Below are positions 43,689 to 55,597 of a DNA stretch of 64,000 nt, in pieces. How positions within the stretch are numbered: position 1 is the first letter of the stretch; each line of letters begins with the position of its first letter. Made by a program: the position numbers and the translations under genes. The notes beneath the pieces are model-generated. The model searched no databases. It saw nothing but the letters and a program-made list of their open reading frames with translations, and had not been told where the DNA came from. Origin of the DNA: Dichetophora obliterata (lineage: Eukaryota > Arthropoda > Insecta > Diptera > Sciomyzidae); contig OY986439.1 of NCBI GenBank assembly GCA_963920525.1, forward strand, positions 27,910,819-27,974,818, given 5' to 3'.

Positions 43689-46480
43689 TTCGCTTTCTCA
43701 TCGGTTTAAAATTTTCTATAAGCTGTCAACTTTGTTTTGACAGTTTCGGCAGTTTGTCTCTCCGAAATGTTTCTACATTCTCTAATTTTACTATGAGCGG
43801 AGTCAACTGTTTTGATCTGTAATGGTAGCGATACCTTAGTCAACGATGTTTTTCTCTAAATGAGTTTGTACTCAAAAAAAAAATAATTATTTTTACTTTT
43901 GCTTTGCAAAATCTGGAAAATAGTCTGGATTAGTTTGAAGCGAATGGAACGCAGCTATTTATACTTATATTTTTGAAGTTTATGTCTACCACTTCTTTTT
44001 ACTACAAATAGAACTGTTTTCTGTATGGGGGTATGGTATGATGTTATGGGAAGATGAGTTTGGTATGATGGTAAAGAATTATAGGACTATTTCGTACTAC
44101 CTTTTCTTCTACTATTTCTTTCACTATTTTGTGCTACCTTTTGCCACTACTATTTTCTTCTATCTAGCTATTGTCCTTTTAGTATTACTATTTCTACTAC
44201 TATATTTTGGTACTATTTCTTTTATAATTGTGTTCTTCTGTTTTAACTTATATATATACTTCAATTTTCAATTTTTAGTGCTACTATTTTGTTCTTTCTA
44301 CATTTATTTCGAATGTTGAAATAAAAATAACCCGTTTTTTATAAATTATTTGGTTAATATTAATAAATATTTCTTAATTTTATAAATAGAAATTTTATAG
44401 AAATATAAAGGCATCGTCTATTTTGTTTAAAAAACTATATAATTCATTTAAATAAAAGTTTTATTAAACGTATTTAACAAAACAATAAGACAAAAATAAT
44501 AGTATTAATATTAAAGGTCTACCGAAACTTAAAGATTAACTGTTACTTAAAATTCTTCTAAGCCTCCATGATAAAGAAAAACATGTTTAATTTTATATTG
44601 TGAGAGTACTGAGAGCAGTTAAGATAAGAAAACTGTTATGGCCGTTTCGTTTCTCGAAAAAAACAACATTTTTTTCTGCCTTTTTTGGAAATTCTGACCT
44701 CTTGAAAAAAATAGTGACCTCTAAAATTGAATTGTGTTCTTTTCACGAAAATGTTGACCTCAAAAGTAAACAAAAAATTCAGAACTCTCAAAGATGGCAG
44801 AAAAAATGCAACATTTTCTCCAGAAACGAAACCGCCTTTAGTTTAATTTTTCTATGTTTTTCTACTCATTAAAGTCGTACGACTGTCATGTGTGTAGCCA
44901 CGGAAATGCCCATATGAAAAAAGCTAACACATTTTTAGTTTTTCTTTTAATTGTTTTCTTGCTTACATTTACGTGTTTTTATTAGACAAGTCCATTCATC
45001 GAAAATGATAGAAAAACGACCATTGTTTGCTTTTATTTCTTTAAAAAGTTTGATGAACAAAGATCATTCCTTAAATAATCGTTTATTTTATAAATATTTT
45101 TATGCGCTAAAATTAACAGCAAAAATTTTAAAAAAATTAAAAATTGTATGTATATGAAAATGTTGAATAACCCGACCAGGAAAACCCGGTTTTTCGAATA
45201 ATCCGAAAGTGTTAATTAAAAAAAACTAAAACCGCAAAAACCGAAACATCAATGAAAATCCGGTTTCTCGAATAATCCGAAACCGGAATGACAACACTAA
45301 ATACGATGGTATGAGATGATGGGTTTGGTATGATGGTAAAGTATAAGTATATGTTTATATCTATTACTATTTCTAAATATTTCTATTTAGTGTTTCTGCT
45401 ACTATTTTATAGTACGTTTTTCTTTTATTATTTATTTAATTTTTTCTACTACTATTTCGAATACTATTTTTTACTTCTAGCCATTCTACTATTTTCGAAC
45501 TGTATCTTTACTATGTTCTGCTACTATTTTCTACTACGTATGGAATGACGGTGTGATACGTCATGAAGGTATGATGGTATGAGATGTTGGGCTTACTATA
45601 TATGAAATACAAGGAGTTGGAAAAGATTTGTATGAGGACTTAGACTGGAGTTAAAACATAGATTAGGACAAGGACACGATGAACAGGTATTAGGCCATTA
45701 ACTATTGAAAGGACTAGGTCAACTAGAATTTAAGGAGTTCTTCAAGGATTATAAAAGGCACTGTCACGACAAGGATATATTGTAGATACGTTGTCACGTC
45801 GTGGTATTAACGTGTGTTTCAAGGACATAGTCAACTTCGTTTTTATCTTATATGGTTTTTTTATTTAACATTAAGAAAACAAATTCTGTTTTGTTTGCTT
45901 TTTTTAGTCTCATGTTTCTTAAAAATATTGCAAAGTCGCTTAAAAGAAGTCTTATTAGTGAAACATTTATTTTGCGATACTTTTGCTTAATTTACATTTA
46001 CATTACACGAAAACATAGAAAATGTAATGAAATTGCTTTTTTTGTCTTGTAATTAATAAGATGTTCAGTTTAAAACCATATAATTTGGAGAATTCGCCGT
46101 ACATAACGTACATAACATAAAAAATGTATTAATAAGAAGAAAAGTTAAACATGTCATACAACTGTTTTTAATTTCAAGGATATCTGTTATTTATCTGATC
46201 TGTTAGAAACATTGTTTGAGCAAATTTTTTCTTAAAGCCTCCAAAATCAACTCAGTAGTGAAGAGTTTTGTGATACTGCAAAATGGTTTAGATTAAATTA
46301 GATAAAAGTTAATTTTTTACATTTTATATATGATAAACAACTATTAAATGGCAAGGTTATATTTAGATAAGGATAGACTACTAAAGGGATAACTTGCCAT
46401 ATTCAAAAAAATTAGATGGGAGAACATGTTGGTAGCTTACATCATTTGATTTATATGTTTCTTTATTTTGTGTAATTATT
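43689..46480. other. repeat-rich stretch without genes
   Basis: TACTATTTTCTACTA-type simple repeats occur at about 44090-44300 and 45360-45545, each introduced by GAGTTTGGTATGATGGTAAAG or GGGTTTGGTATGATGGTAAAG, so the two blocks are diverged direct copies. An inverted pair, GGCCGTTTCGTTTCTCGA (44640) against TCCAGAAACGAAACCGCC (44818), marks a small fold-back. CCGGTTTTTCGAATAATCCGAAA recurs at 45188 and 45260. Open frames here reflect the simple repeats. Confidence 0.55.
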
Positions 46481-46675
46481 GTAAAACATCACGAACTTCT
46501 ACAAATAATACGATCTCGTCTGCGCTAAGTTTTATCATTTTTAAACCAGCTGGAAATGTTTTGCCTAGGAAGGGTGTTTACAAGAGTTGTTTTCCTTGAA
46601 GATGAGGTAATACGCACATTTTCGCACCCTATGCAAAATGTGCACAAAATATTTTGAAATCCAGACAAAGAAGTA

Positions 46676-47044
46676 TTGTCGCAACGTGTGTTAACGGTCG
46701 ATATTTGTATACATTTCAGTGCTATCAGTGAAAGCATTATCAACAGATTGCCAAACAAATATTTAAAGGACTTAAGGAAAAACAAAGGGAGGAAAACGAA
46801 ATATCAAATAGAAATTGCGGAATTTATGATGAGTAGGCGTCGAGTGCTCAAAACAACTTTAGAGGATAAAAATGATTTTTTTTTCTCAATTTGTCTCAAT
46901 GAACATACAATTTGCATTGTTTTGGAGGAGAAGGAGGGTGAGGGATGGGGTAATTTGCCCGCAATAGCTGGAAAATATATAGAGAAATATGTTCATATTG
47001 TCTTCTACATAGTAAGAATTGTGAAAACAAAAGAAAACATATAA
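46676..47044 (+). other. open frame of uncertain status
   Basis: A TTTGTATACATTTCAG acceptor-like site at about 46705-46720 precedes a stretch reading SESIINRLPNKYLKDLRKNK and KYQIEIAEFMMSRRR. The amphipathic, charged composition is more protein-like than the neighbouring frames, but I recognise no family. It could be an isolated exon, a decayed gene or chance. Confidence 0.25.
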
Positions 47045-47449
47045 GTTTTCTAAAAACTTTACACATTTTTGTGTATTTTGAGTAAAATAACTTGGATTGT
47101 GTCTTTTGGCAGGTAAAAATATTTTAAGTCAAGGTCATTTTTAAACTATACTTTAGAACTCACTGATAATTTCGCTTAAAGCGTGATATGAAGAGCTGGA
47201 TTGCCATAGTTAATATTCGAGTAAAATTTCCCTTCGTCTTAATAGGTCGCAGTTATTTTTCAAATAAACATATAATAATATGCCATTATGGTATTAACAA
47301 TGTGTGCTTTCATGCCATAGTATGTTATTGTCCTCAGATTATACACTAGTTTAAACATGTTGTTGTTTCCTTCGATATAAAAAAGTAGTAAAACATTACA
47401 ACCCTGAAAGAAATGTTTATTGTAGTGTCGTAATTAATAAGCCACTGTT

Positions 47450-47665
47450 GCCAGAAAAGCACGGTAAATATTACTTATGGTATTTTTCAACGATTGTGGG
47501 ATGTGTTAATTCCCATGGTGTTTTGTGAGAAAAATCTCTCGCGTGGGAAAAAATACCTTAAAATACCACAAAATACTTCAAATTATCACAAAATACCGCA
47601 ATACCATTAAATTCCTCAAAACCCTACAAGATACCATAAAATACCACAACGGCATTTTTCTCACT
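47450..47665. repeat. TACCACAAAATACC repeat block with fold-back borders
   Basis: Imperfect repeats of AAATACCACAAAATAC run from about 47550 to 47640. They are bordered by GTGAGAAAAAT...CGTGGG on one side and ATTTTTCTCACTCGTGG on the other, which pair with each other. The same motif in the opposite orientation fills 56215-56350. Confidence 0.65.
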
Positions 47666-48539
47666 CGTGGTAGAAATACGATTTAAGATAACGATGCATT
47701 AATTGAATTGTTTAAATAACTGAATGCACTTCTTTAGTGAATGCATTCTTTAGCGCAATGTATAAAAATTGTATTAATTAATCTCTGAAAATAACAATTT
47801 AAAATAATTTTTAAGAAAAATAACTAAATTTAATATGCTGTTGCGTGTCAGTTTTTTTTTAATAAATATATAAATTAGTAATTATAAGGTAAATAAATTA
47901 GTTACCTGGTTAAGAGGAGAAGCACCCTGAATGCGGCCGTGTACTGCCATGAGTCGTAGTGAACGTCGCAACAGTCAATCTGAAAATAAAACAAACAAAA
48001 AAACAAGAAATTAAGATTTTGACACCTAATCATGCGAGCACTGTGATTAATAGGCTTATTACGGTTCACAGCAATAAACTGCTGTGTCTTCTTACGGGTA
48101 GACACAACAGTTTCGAGCTATTATGGTTCACAACAATACGTTGTTGTCACGTTTGATTGTGGAACGCATGTAGAATTTGTTGCTTGATTGGTTCAGGGTT
48201 GGTTCGAAGAAAATTAAAAACGTACTCTTTAAAAAGTATTTTTTAAATAGCAAAAAGTATTTTTTAAATAGCAAGAAGTATTTTTTAAATAGCAATACTA
48301 TCTTGATAAGAATTTTTTTGCGATATGAAAAGGAAATATTGTGAGCCCATATTTAAACCCGTTAATTTCAACTGGCGTTAAAAAATAGGATTAAATCTAG
48401 TATAATGAAATAGCTGGATTTTAAAATGTTTTTAAGTACAAGGAAGCATTTTTTTACACAGATTATAATGGTGTTGAAAAAAAAATCCCGCTTTCCCCTC
48501 CTTTTGGCCGGGAACACGGACTCTTTTTATTGTAGCAAC

Positions 48540-49690
48540 CAGAGAACTGCACAAGCCTACTTGAAGTCTATTTCAAGTACTTGCTTGAAATACAAGTTCA
48601 AGCTGGCTTGAGCTTGATAATTTTGAATTTTGAACGGCACGAAGTTTCAAGTAAAGGACATATGAAAAGATATATTATTAGTTGGCAACCCTATTATTTA
48701 AAAATTTTATAATTTTGAAATTCTAACAACGGATTCGGGCTCAGCAACCCATTTTGTTTGCCAGCCCTGAATTCATAAAAATGCAAAAAATAAAGGTGGC
48801 AGCCCTATCCACCATCTTGAATTCTAAAATTCTGACTTCAGATTCGATATCAGTGACCCCCTAACACTGATAAATAATGTTTAAAACTCTTAAAAATACA
48901 TATTATTAGGTGGAAATCCTATTATTTAAAATTTTATAATTTTGAAATTTTGACAACGAATTCGTATTCAGTGACCCATTTTTGGTGTAAATTTTTTTTG
49001 CCAGCCCCGAAATCATAAAAATACAAAAAATTAAGGTGGCAACCCTTTCCACCATCTTGAATTTGAACATTCTGACTTTAGATTCGAAATCAGCAACCCC
49101 TTAACACTGATAAATGATGTTTAAAACTCTTAAAAATACATTTTATTAGGTGGCAATACTGTGGTAAAAATTTATGTGTCAACCCTAACATCCATCTTAA
49201 ATTTTAAAATTTTGACATTATATTCGAAATCAAATCCGTTGCCAGAATATCAAAATTACAAGAATTCGCAAAAATAAAAATAAATCTAGGTGGCAACTCT
49301 ATCCGTCGTCTTAAATTTTAAAGTTTGACATCATCTTCGAAATAAGTTACCCCTAAAAATTCCAACCACGGAGTCCACAGAATCCTTTAAAGTCCTATTA
49401 CGCTTAAGCTCTCTCTAAACAAGCTCATTGAATTTTTTGGATACTTGCTTTAATTGGATACTTGCCTTCAATTTTAAGCTTTTCAAGCTTTTTGCCGAAG
49501 GCATCAAGCTTTCCTATGCCGTTCGCTTGTTAGCTTGTTAGCATACTTACAAGTCGCAATCTGTCTTGGGCTTATTTATATTCAATTACAAGCTATACTT
49601 GATTCAAAGTTATCAAGCTCAAGCTGGCTTGAACTTGTATTTCAAGCAAGTACTTGAAATAGACTTCAAGTAGGTTTGTGCAGTTCTCTG
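48540..49690. mobile_element. inverted-repeat element with CTTGAA-rich arms and internal tandem repeats
   Basis: It begins CAGAGAACTGCACAAGCC and ends, reverse-complemented, CAGAGAACTGCACAAACC. The arms match nearly base for base for about 80 bp and consist of CTTGAAATACAAGTTCAAG-type words. The neighbouring 8-mers GTAGCAAC and ATGCCAAT agree at four positions only, so a hAT duplication is possible but not shown. The core holds a roughly 240-bp tandem repeat (48680-49330). Confidence 0.7.
48680..49335. repeat. tandem repeat, period about 240 bp, 2.7 copies
   Basis: Blocks AGGTGGCAACCCT, TCCACCATCTTGAAT, TTCTGACTT, AGATTCGA, CTGATAAATAATGTTTAAAACTC and CTTAAAAATACAT recur in the same order from about 48690, 48930 and 49150. 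Copies are diverged, the last one strongly. Satellite-like filler inside a transposon. Confidence 0.75.
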
Positions 49691-50295
49691 ATGCCAATAG
49701 CATAACTATAATTTAAGAATTATGGCAAATTTAAAATACATCTTGTCTTTAGTTTAAAACCCCTCTCCTGGCATTTCTTAACTAATAAAATAAAATAGCA
49801 CTTCTTTCTATCATAAATATTCCAAAATAATAAAAAGGTAGCATCGCAGAAATTTTCGTACTCTCAAAATAAAAACGTAATCTAATTAGTACGTTTCGAT
49901 GGAACTGTGAACTGGTCACTGTCAAAATAAAAATTAAACAAAAAAAAATTTCGAATTCAATTGCTAAATTCAATATAATTCTGTTCACGAGACGTATTAT
50001 CAATTTTCTGTGAAATTTTCATAATTAAAAAAGAAAAACGCAATTTTAAATAAAATTTTCATTTTTAATCTAGTTCGTTTTTCAACACAACACCAAATAA
50101 GCTGTCTTTAAAATTTGGCTAATAACAAGACAATAAAGCACAACTGCTGTGTTGCGTAGTAAGTGTATTGAAGACACAGCATTGTTGACAGACAACAGTG
50201 GAATGTATTCAGTTGCTTTGTTGTCTACCGTAATAGAAATTTAGACATTGAAGACAGCAATTACTGTTGTGTTGTGAACCGTAATAGGGCTATAA

Positions 50296-52839
50296 ATAAT
50301 CATTCATTCAGAGTTAGCAAACAGTAAAATAAATCCGCACGCCAAAACTTGGTTAGTGAAAACGCGAAAAAGATTTGTTCCAAGGACGCTCAACCATCAA
50401 TTGTGATTTTTGAATATGTGCGTCCAAAAATAAGCATCGTAGAGTTTTTTTTGTTTAAAAAAAAAAACGCGTCCTAACTGGCCGTTCAAAGTGCTCGACC
50501 AGAAGTTACGGTTCGAACGTGCAGACCCAGCGATGAACCTAAATTGCAGCTTTCAAATCCACCGTAAAAGAATAAATTCCTTGCTTCATTAAAATTACTA
50601 AATTTCAAAAAATCAATGGTTGTATTAAAAATCCGCCGGAAATCGGTTAAGATCCGCAGTAAAATCACTCTTTGAAAAAAATAAAGAAAAATTTGCTTAA
50701 AAATCAATATTTCATATCAGCATAAAAATTTGCAGTATAATCAATATTAAACGTTTTTATAAAAAATCAATATTAAAATCAGCATTGAAATCTAAATTTA
50801 AATCTGCAATAAATATCATTTGTAATAATGGCCTTAAAAGTCAAAAGTAAAAATTTGCGAAAACAAGATATCCGCTTCAAAATCGGCAAAAATAATTCGC
50901 GGCAGTAAGAGGTAGAGAAATTAGTTTTTTTTATTCGAAAATTTACCTCGATATTTATTCCAATGTTGAATAGTGAGTTTTAAGCAAATCAAATTAAGTT
51001 AAGAAAATCAAAATTTATGTTTGGGCCAATAATTCGTGGTAAAATTAATCATGTTTATGTTGTAAGGCTAAAGTGTGTTTTCTATGTGCGAAAAGAAAAA
51101 TAAATACGCAGCGTGTTAAAGAACGTCAATCCATAGCCGATTAAAGCCAAAATTCTTTGAACCCATTCTAAGCGAGCTCCTTTAGGTTGGAAACAAATTT
51201 GAATTTTTAATTTAAATTATTTAAAAAAAATAAAAAAAAATAACAACAAGAAAATCAAGCTTTAGTTTTTTTTGGTGCAGTAACACACATATATTTTGCC
51301 CCCGAATTTGTTTAAATAGTTTTTTTTGTTTCATATTCAACATTTTCTTATTTAAATATATATTATATTATTTATTAAACAATGTCATCTAAATATAATA
51401 ATCAATTTATTACAAGAAAAAGGGTAATTTGTGAAAATTCATAAATTGATTTATATTAAACATTTGTATATTTATATATATGTATATTATTTTTTTTGTG
51501 AGTGTCTCACTTAACTACCATTAGTTTTTTTACACTGTTAAAATTATAGAATATAGAAAAAAAATTTTTAATAGTTATATGGAACATTTAATTCAGTCAT
51601 TAATTATAATTTACTAATTTTAACTATTATAATTATAATTATTTAATAATTATTAAACCTTTTTTTTTGCTGGTGTTAAATGGTGCATGATACAAAAATT
51701 TTATTTAATTTTCTTTTGTTAATTACATACTTCCATAATTACTTAGTACTTAAATAAATAATGTAGTGCTTAAATTCTAGAATATGAAAATTTTCAACAA
51801 TAAACAGTGGTGATCATCTGAAAAGAAAAGGAAGAAATCAATATTAAAATTTGTAAATGTTCAAATATAGTGAAAATTGGTTGTTACAAAAAAAAATTAG
51901 ATTCCTAAGGCTTTAGTATCACACGTATGGTTGTAATAACGTATAAGAATAGCTTTGCGTCTGAAAATAGAAGGAAAAAAAAAAAATCTATGTTTGATTA
52001 AATTATAGAATTAATAAAATGTGAATAATGTTTAAATTCAAACTAATGGTTTGCTAATTTAATTCGTGGTGGGGAAATAAGTACAGGGGCGGGCACGAAT
52101 GGTGATAAAAATGCGTTAGGGCGAAAAGTTTTTTTTTTGTGTTTTGTTAATTTGTAGGGTTATCTGAAACCATACCACAAGATAACGATGGATGGGAGGG
52201 TACGCAGGAGGGCCAACATCTCCTCAATTTCTTTGGACTTGTGCGTTGGTGGAATCATAGAGATAGACATGGGTAGGGTGAAGTTTTGGTTCCGATTGTT
52301 TAATGAATTTAGTTTGGATTTAATGTATTTTTTTTTGCTTTTGTTGAATATTTTGATTAACTAATTTCGAAGTTATTAATTAGTTTACACTATTTTGGTT
52401 ATTTCAAATTGCATTTTTGTTTTCAAACTACCGGCTTGCACCGGAAGTTATTGTTGCGTTCTCGACCTGGCCTGAAGGGTTAAGAACAGCGCCCATAAAG
52501 ACCATAAAGACGTGGGCTAGTCGGTGTCACTCAGGCCAGGTATGATACAAAGGAACACCTAACAATGCTTATTATGTTTTTAATAAATAAAGAGCTGGAA
52601 AATTTAAAAAATAAATGTTTATTGTTGACTACAAGTACAAAAGCCTGTCCTACGACAGATCCTCCGCACACTTTCTTTTTGGAGCCATTTGCCGAAAGCA
52701 CTTTTTTCTCTTTTTACAGCTTGATTTTTTGATCACTTGATTTTTGCAAAAAACAATCTTTTATGTATTAAACTGTGCATACTTTCAGGCCAACAGTTTG
52801 AGAGATATTGGACACGGAGCAGCGTGCTTGCCTTTTATA
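50296..52839. other. long non-coding stretch, largely without recognised repeats
   Basis: 50300-50530 is less AT-rich and could be a promoter or 5' leader (ATTCAGAGTTAGCAAACAG near 50308), but no coding exon follows that I can support. 51200-52000 is extremely AT-rich. 52100-52270 contains GGGCGGGCACGAATGG and GGATGGGAGGGTACGCAGG. An 11-bp perfect inverted repeat, ACCTGGCCTGA/TCAGGCCAGGT, lies at 52465-52541. This is one of the longest stretches free of obvious transposons. Confidence 0.45.
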
Positions 52840-52956
52840 CAGGGTCCGCCATCTAACGTTTTTTTTTCAACTAGTGCTTATTTCGTGAATGGTAACACTT
52901 AGCTCATGTCTGATTTGACAGATAGATAATTAGTTTTATCCTTTCGCTAAACGAAT

Positions 52957-53891
52957 ATGGTTGTGTATACGCTTGAACAACGCTGGGAAATATTGCGACA
53001 TTACTTTGAAAATCATGGTAATGTTGCAGAATGTGTGCGAAGATTGCGTAGTTGGATTTTGGAAGAAGAGAAGCACCGTCAGCTCCGTATGTTCGTTATC
53101 TTGTGAAAAAAGTGAAAGAAACTGGCATCCTCATCGATAAACCAAAGCGTGAAAAGCCAAAAGCAGTGCGTACACCCGAGAATATTGCTGCTGTGGCAGA
53201 AAGTGTGCGTGAAGCGCCATCAATATCAATTCACCGTCGTTCTCAACAATTAAACATTTCGGAGACATCATTGAGACGAATTTTGCATAAAGACCTTGGT
53301 ATGACGCCATACAAAGTCCCATTGGTTCAGGATTTGAAGACTATCGCATTTGGGGCACAGAAAATCCGCACGTATACATTGAAAAGCCGCTGCACCCAAA
53401 ACGAGACTGTTTGGTGCGGATTTTGGTCCAGGGGCATAATTGGGCCATTTTTCTTCGAAAATGAGCAAGGAGTGGCCGTTACAGTCAATGGCGATCGTTA
53501 TCGGGCCATGTTGAACGAATTTTTGTTCACAAAATTGAAGAGGAGGATATTGGCAACATTTGGTTTCAACAAGACGGCGCTACGTGCCACACAGCCGAAG
53601 CTACACTCGATGTTTTGCGCCCTGTTTTTGAAGATCGCATTATCAGTCGCAGAGCTGATGTCGTTTGGCCACCTCGGAGCTGCGATTTGACACCGTTGGA
53701 CTATTATTTGTGGGGTGCCCTCAAAGATAAGTGTTACGCCGACAAACCAGAGACAATTGACGCTTTAAAGGAAAATATTCGTGAAGCCATTGGTGAAATA
53801 CAGCTGCACACAATCGATAATGTGCTTAAAAATTGAACCAATCGTGTAGGCTACTGCATGTCCACCCGAGGCAGCCATTTGAATGAAATTA
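52957..53891 (+). pseudogene. DD41D mariner-like transposase, broken and internally deleted
   Basis: It starts MVVYTLEQRWEIL at 52957. A frameshift near 53050 precedes the helix-turn-helix stretch RRSQQLNISETSLRRILH. After LVQDLK the first catalytic region is deleted, and the frame shifts again around 53345 and 53540. The last blocks are FQQDGATCH and WPPRSCDLTPLDYYLWG (about 53570-53715), with 41 residues between the two aspartates, the rosa-group spacing. A stop replaces W in the usual KNWTDR block at about 53834. Non-functional. Confidence 0.85.
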
Positions 53892-54669
53892 CACAGTGAT
53901 ACAAAAGTGAAAAAAAGAAATATGCAGGGGTTCTCATGCAGCAATTCTGTTTTGCTGGAGTCCATAGAGTACGAAAAAACTTATACTTTTTCTCAGTCAC
54001 TTCGTTAAGTAAGTTTTTTTATAACAAATGTAGTGATATAACGATATTCCCAAAATTACAAGTTCAAAAAATCATAAGTTTACTCTGCATTAACCGATTT
54101 TCAAAATTTTGCTTTTATTTTACAGATCTGATTTGTACGTTTTAATAAAAAAAACATTTTGGCAATCAGTTCAAAAATGGCTCAGTTACGGTCGATAAAG
54201 TAAAAAAAAAAAAAAAAAAAATTAAAAAATGTTCATTTTCATCTCGCTCTAAATTGACCGTTAGGCAGAAAATTCTGCTTTTTTAAATTTTATTGACAAT
54301 CATATTAAAGTTGGTTTCTAAAACAGGTAAGGTCATAAAAATCGGTTACAAAATGAATCAGTTACGCCAAGTTTTGTGGTAACATGTTTTTTTCTTTTTT
54401 TGTGTTTTCTTAGAAATGTAAATATTTTTCAGGTAATAAAACAAGAAAACGCCTAATATGCAAAATCATAGTTGGATGATTGTTACACTGTTTATCTCAG
54501 CCAACGCTTGTTTACATTTCGCACTAATTGGAGTCATTATCCACATGTTTACATGCGTTTCTCCCCTTTCACGTCTTTTGTGTGGGTGACATTTTGCATC
54601 ACAACAAACACGATTTTTGTTTTTTCCTTTCCTACTCACAACCGCACTAGTGCTGAATTATTGAAAGTA

Positions 54670-55291
54670 CAGGGTCCGCAATATAACGTTATTTTTTTCA
54701 ACTAGTGCTTATTTCGTGAATGGTAACACTTAGCTCATGTCTGATTTCACAGATAATTAGTTTTATCCTTCCGCTGAACGAATATGGTTGTGTGTACGCT
54801 TGACCAACGGTGGGAAACATTGCAACATTACTTTGATGCAGAAGATGCCGATTTTGCCAAAAAAATCATCAGAAATCATCAACAGGACGGCGCTACGTGC
54901 CACACAGCCGAAGCTACACTCGATGTTTTGCGCCATGTTTTTGAAGATCGCATTATCAGCCGCAGAGCTGATGTCGTTTGGCCACCTCGGAGCTGCAATT
55001 TGACACCGTTGGACTCTTATTTGTGGGTTGCCCTCAAAGATAAGTGTTACGCCGACAAGCTAGAGACAATTGACGCTTTAAAGGACAATATTCGTGAAGC
55101 CATTGGTGAAATACAGCTGCACACAATCGATAATGTGCTTAAAAATTGGACCGATCGTATAGGCTACTGCATGGCCAGCCGAGGCAGCCATTTGAATGAA
55201 ATTATTTTCCATTATTAACCGGAAGGATTGTAGTTTCAAATAAAAAAAGATATTTGAAAAAATATCTAGTAGTTTTCTTTTATAGAATTTT
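54670..55291 (+). mobile_element. DD41D element fragment, internally deleted, 3' end lost
   Basis: It starts CAGGGTCCGCAATATAACG after TA and follows the outer DD41D copy. From about 54835 it joins the first catalytic region directly to the second (internal deletion). It then runs to about 55291, just before the expected 3' inverted repeat. It lies directly against the remaining coding of the TTA-flanked element, so its insertion or a later deletion removed the upstream part of that gene. Confidence 0.8.
54784..55218 (+). pseudogene. truncated DD41D transposase frame (144 codons, open)
   Basis: The frame is open from ATG 54784: MVVCTLDQRWETLQHYF, then ADFAKKII, then HQQDGATCHTAEATLDV and WPPRSCNLTPLDSYLW, ending SRGSHLNEIIFHY. 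The final catalytic D of TPLD is present, but the first aspartate (SDEAHF-type block) is deleted. It still encodes the C-terminal half and could make a fragment, but not an active enzyme. Confidence 0.8.
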
Positions 55292-55597
55292 CATAGAAAC
55301 ACAAGAAGTGTAAATTATGAGGAAATAGTACACGAAAATCTGTCTGCCTACCATGCAATGGGCTGCAAAATGTCTATCAAATTGCACCATCTCCATGCTC
55401 ATTTGAATATGTTCCCATCAAACTTAGGGCAGATGAGTGATGAACAAGGTGAACGATTTCACCAGGACATTTCAAGAATTGAACAGCGGTATGTTGGAAA
55501 AAGTAAAGTCAGTATGCTGTCTAACTACTGCTGGTATATAAAGCGAGAAACTAGCAGCGATCTTTATAAAAAACAAATGAAACGCAAGCATTTCTAA
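55289..55597 (+). pseudogene. C-terminal fragment of the Cys-rich candidate transposase family
   Basis: The reading frame from about 55289 shows NYEEIVHENLSAYHAMGCKM, LHHLHAHLNMFPSN, SDEQGERFHQDI (about 55436-55471) and LSNYCWYIKRE, ending at TAA 55595-55597. It aligns block by block with 3960-4226 of the other copy (YKNLGCNMSLKVHFLHSHLD, SDEYGERYHKDI, LGDYCWNI). Only the final ~100 residues remain. The stop codon lies at the inner edge of the right inverted-repeat arm, which suggests a compact element design. Confidence 0.8.

Larger units (their letters stand above)
48051..50292. mobile_element. TAA-flanked inverted-repeat element (2.2 kb) with a nested insertion
   Basis: TAGGCTTATTACGGTTCACA at the left and, reverse-complemented, TAGCCCTATTACGGTTCACA at the right, with TAA outside both (48048-48050 and 50293-50295). 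The arms contain CAACA/TGTTGTG words (for example ATGGTTCACAACAATACG at 48123). Part of the interior is the 48540-49690 element. No coding. It has the same 3-bp target as the 15383, 16189 and 37943 elements. Confidence 0.7.

Noticed and set aside
44038..44319. Membrane-protein-like open frame rich in F, Y and L (also 45330-45548)
   Set aside because: The composition follows from TACTATTTTCT simple repeats; the direct copy at 45.4 kb does not preserve the protein.
50300..50530. Promoter and first exon of a host gene
   Set aside because: The base composition and an initiator-like word are suggestive, but no coding exon or splice donor could be tied to it.
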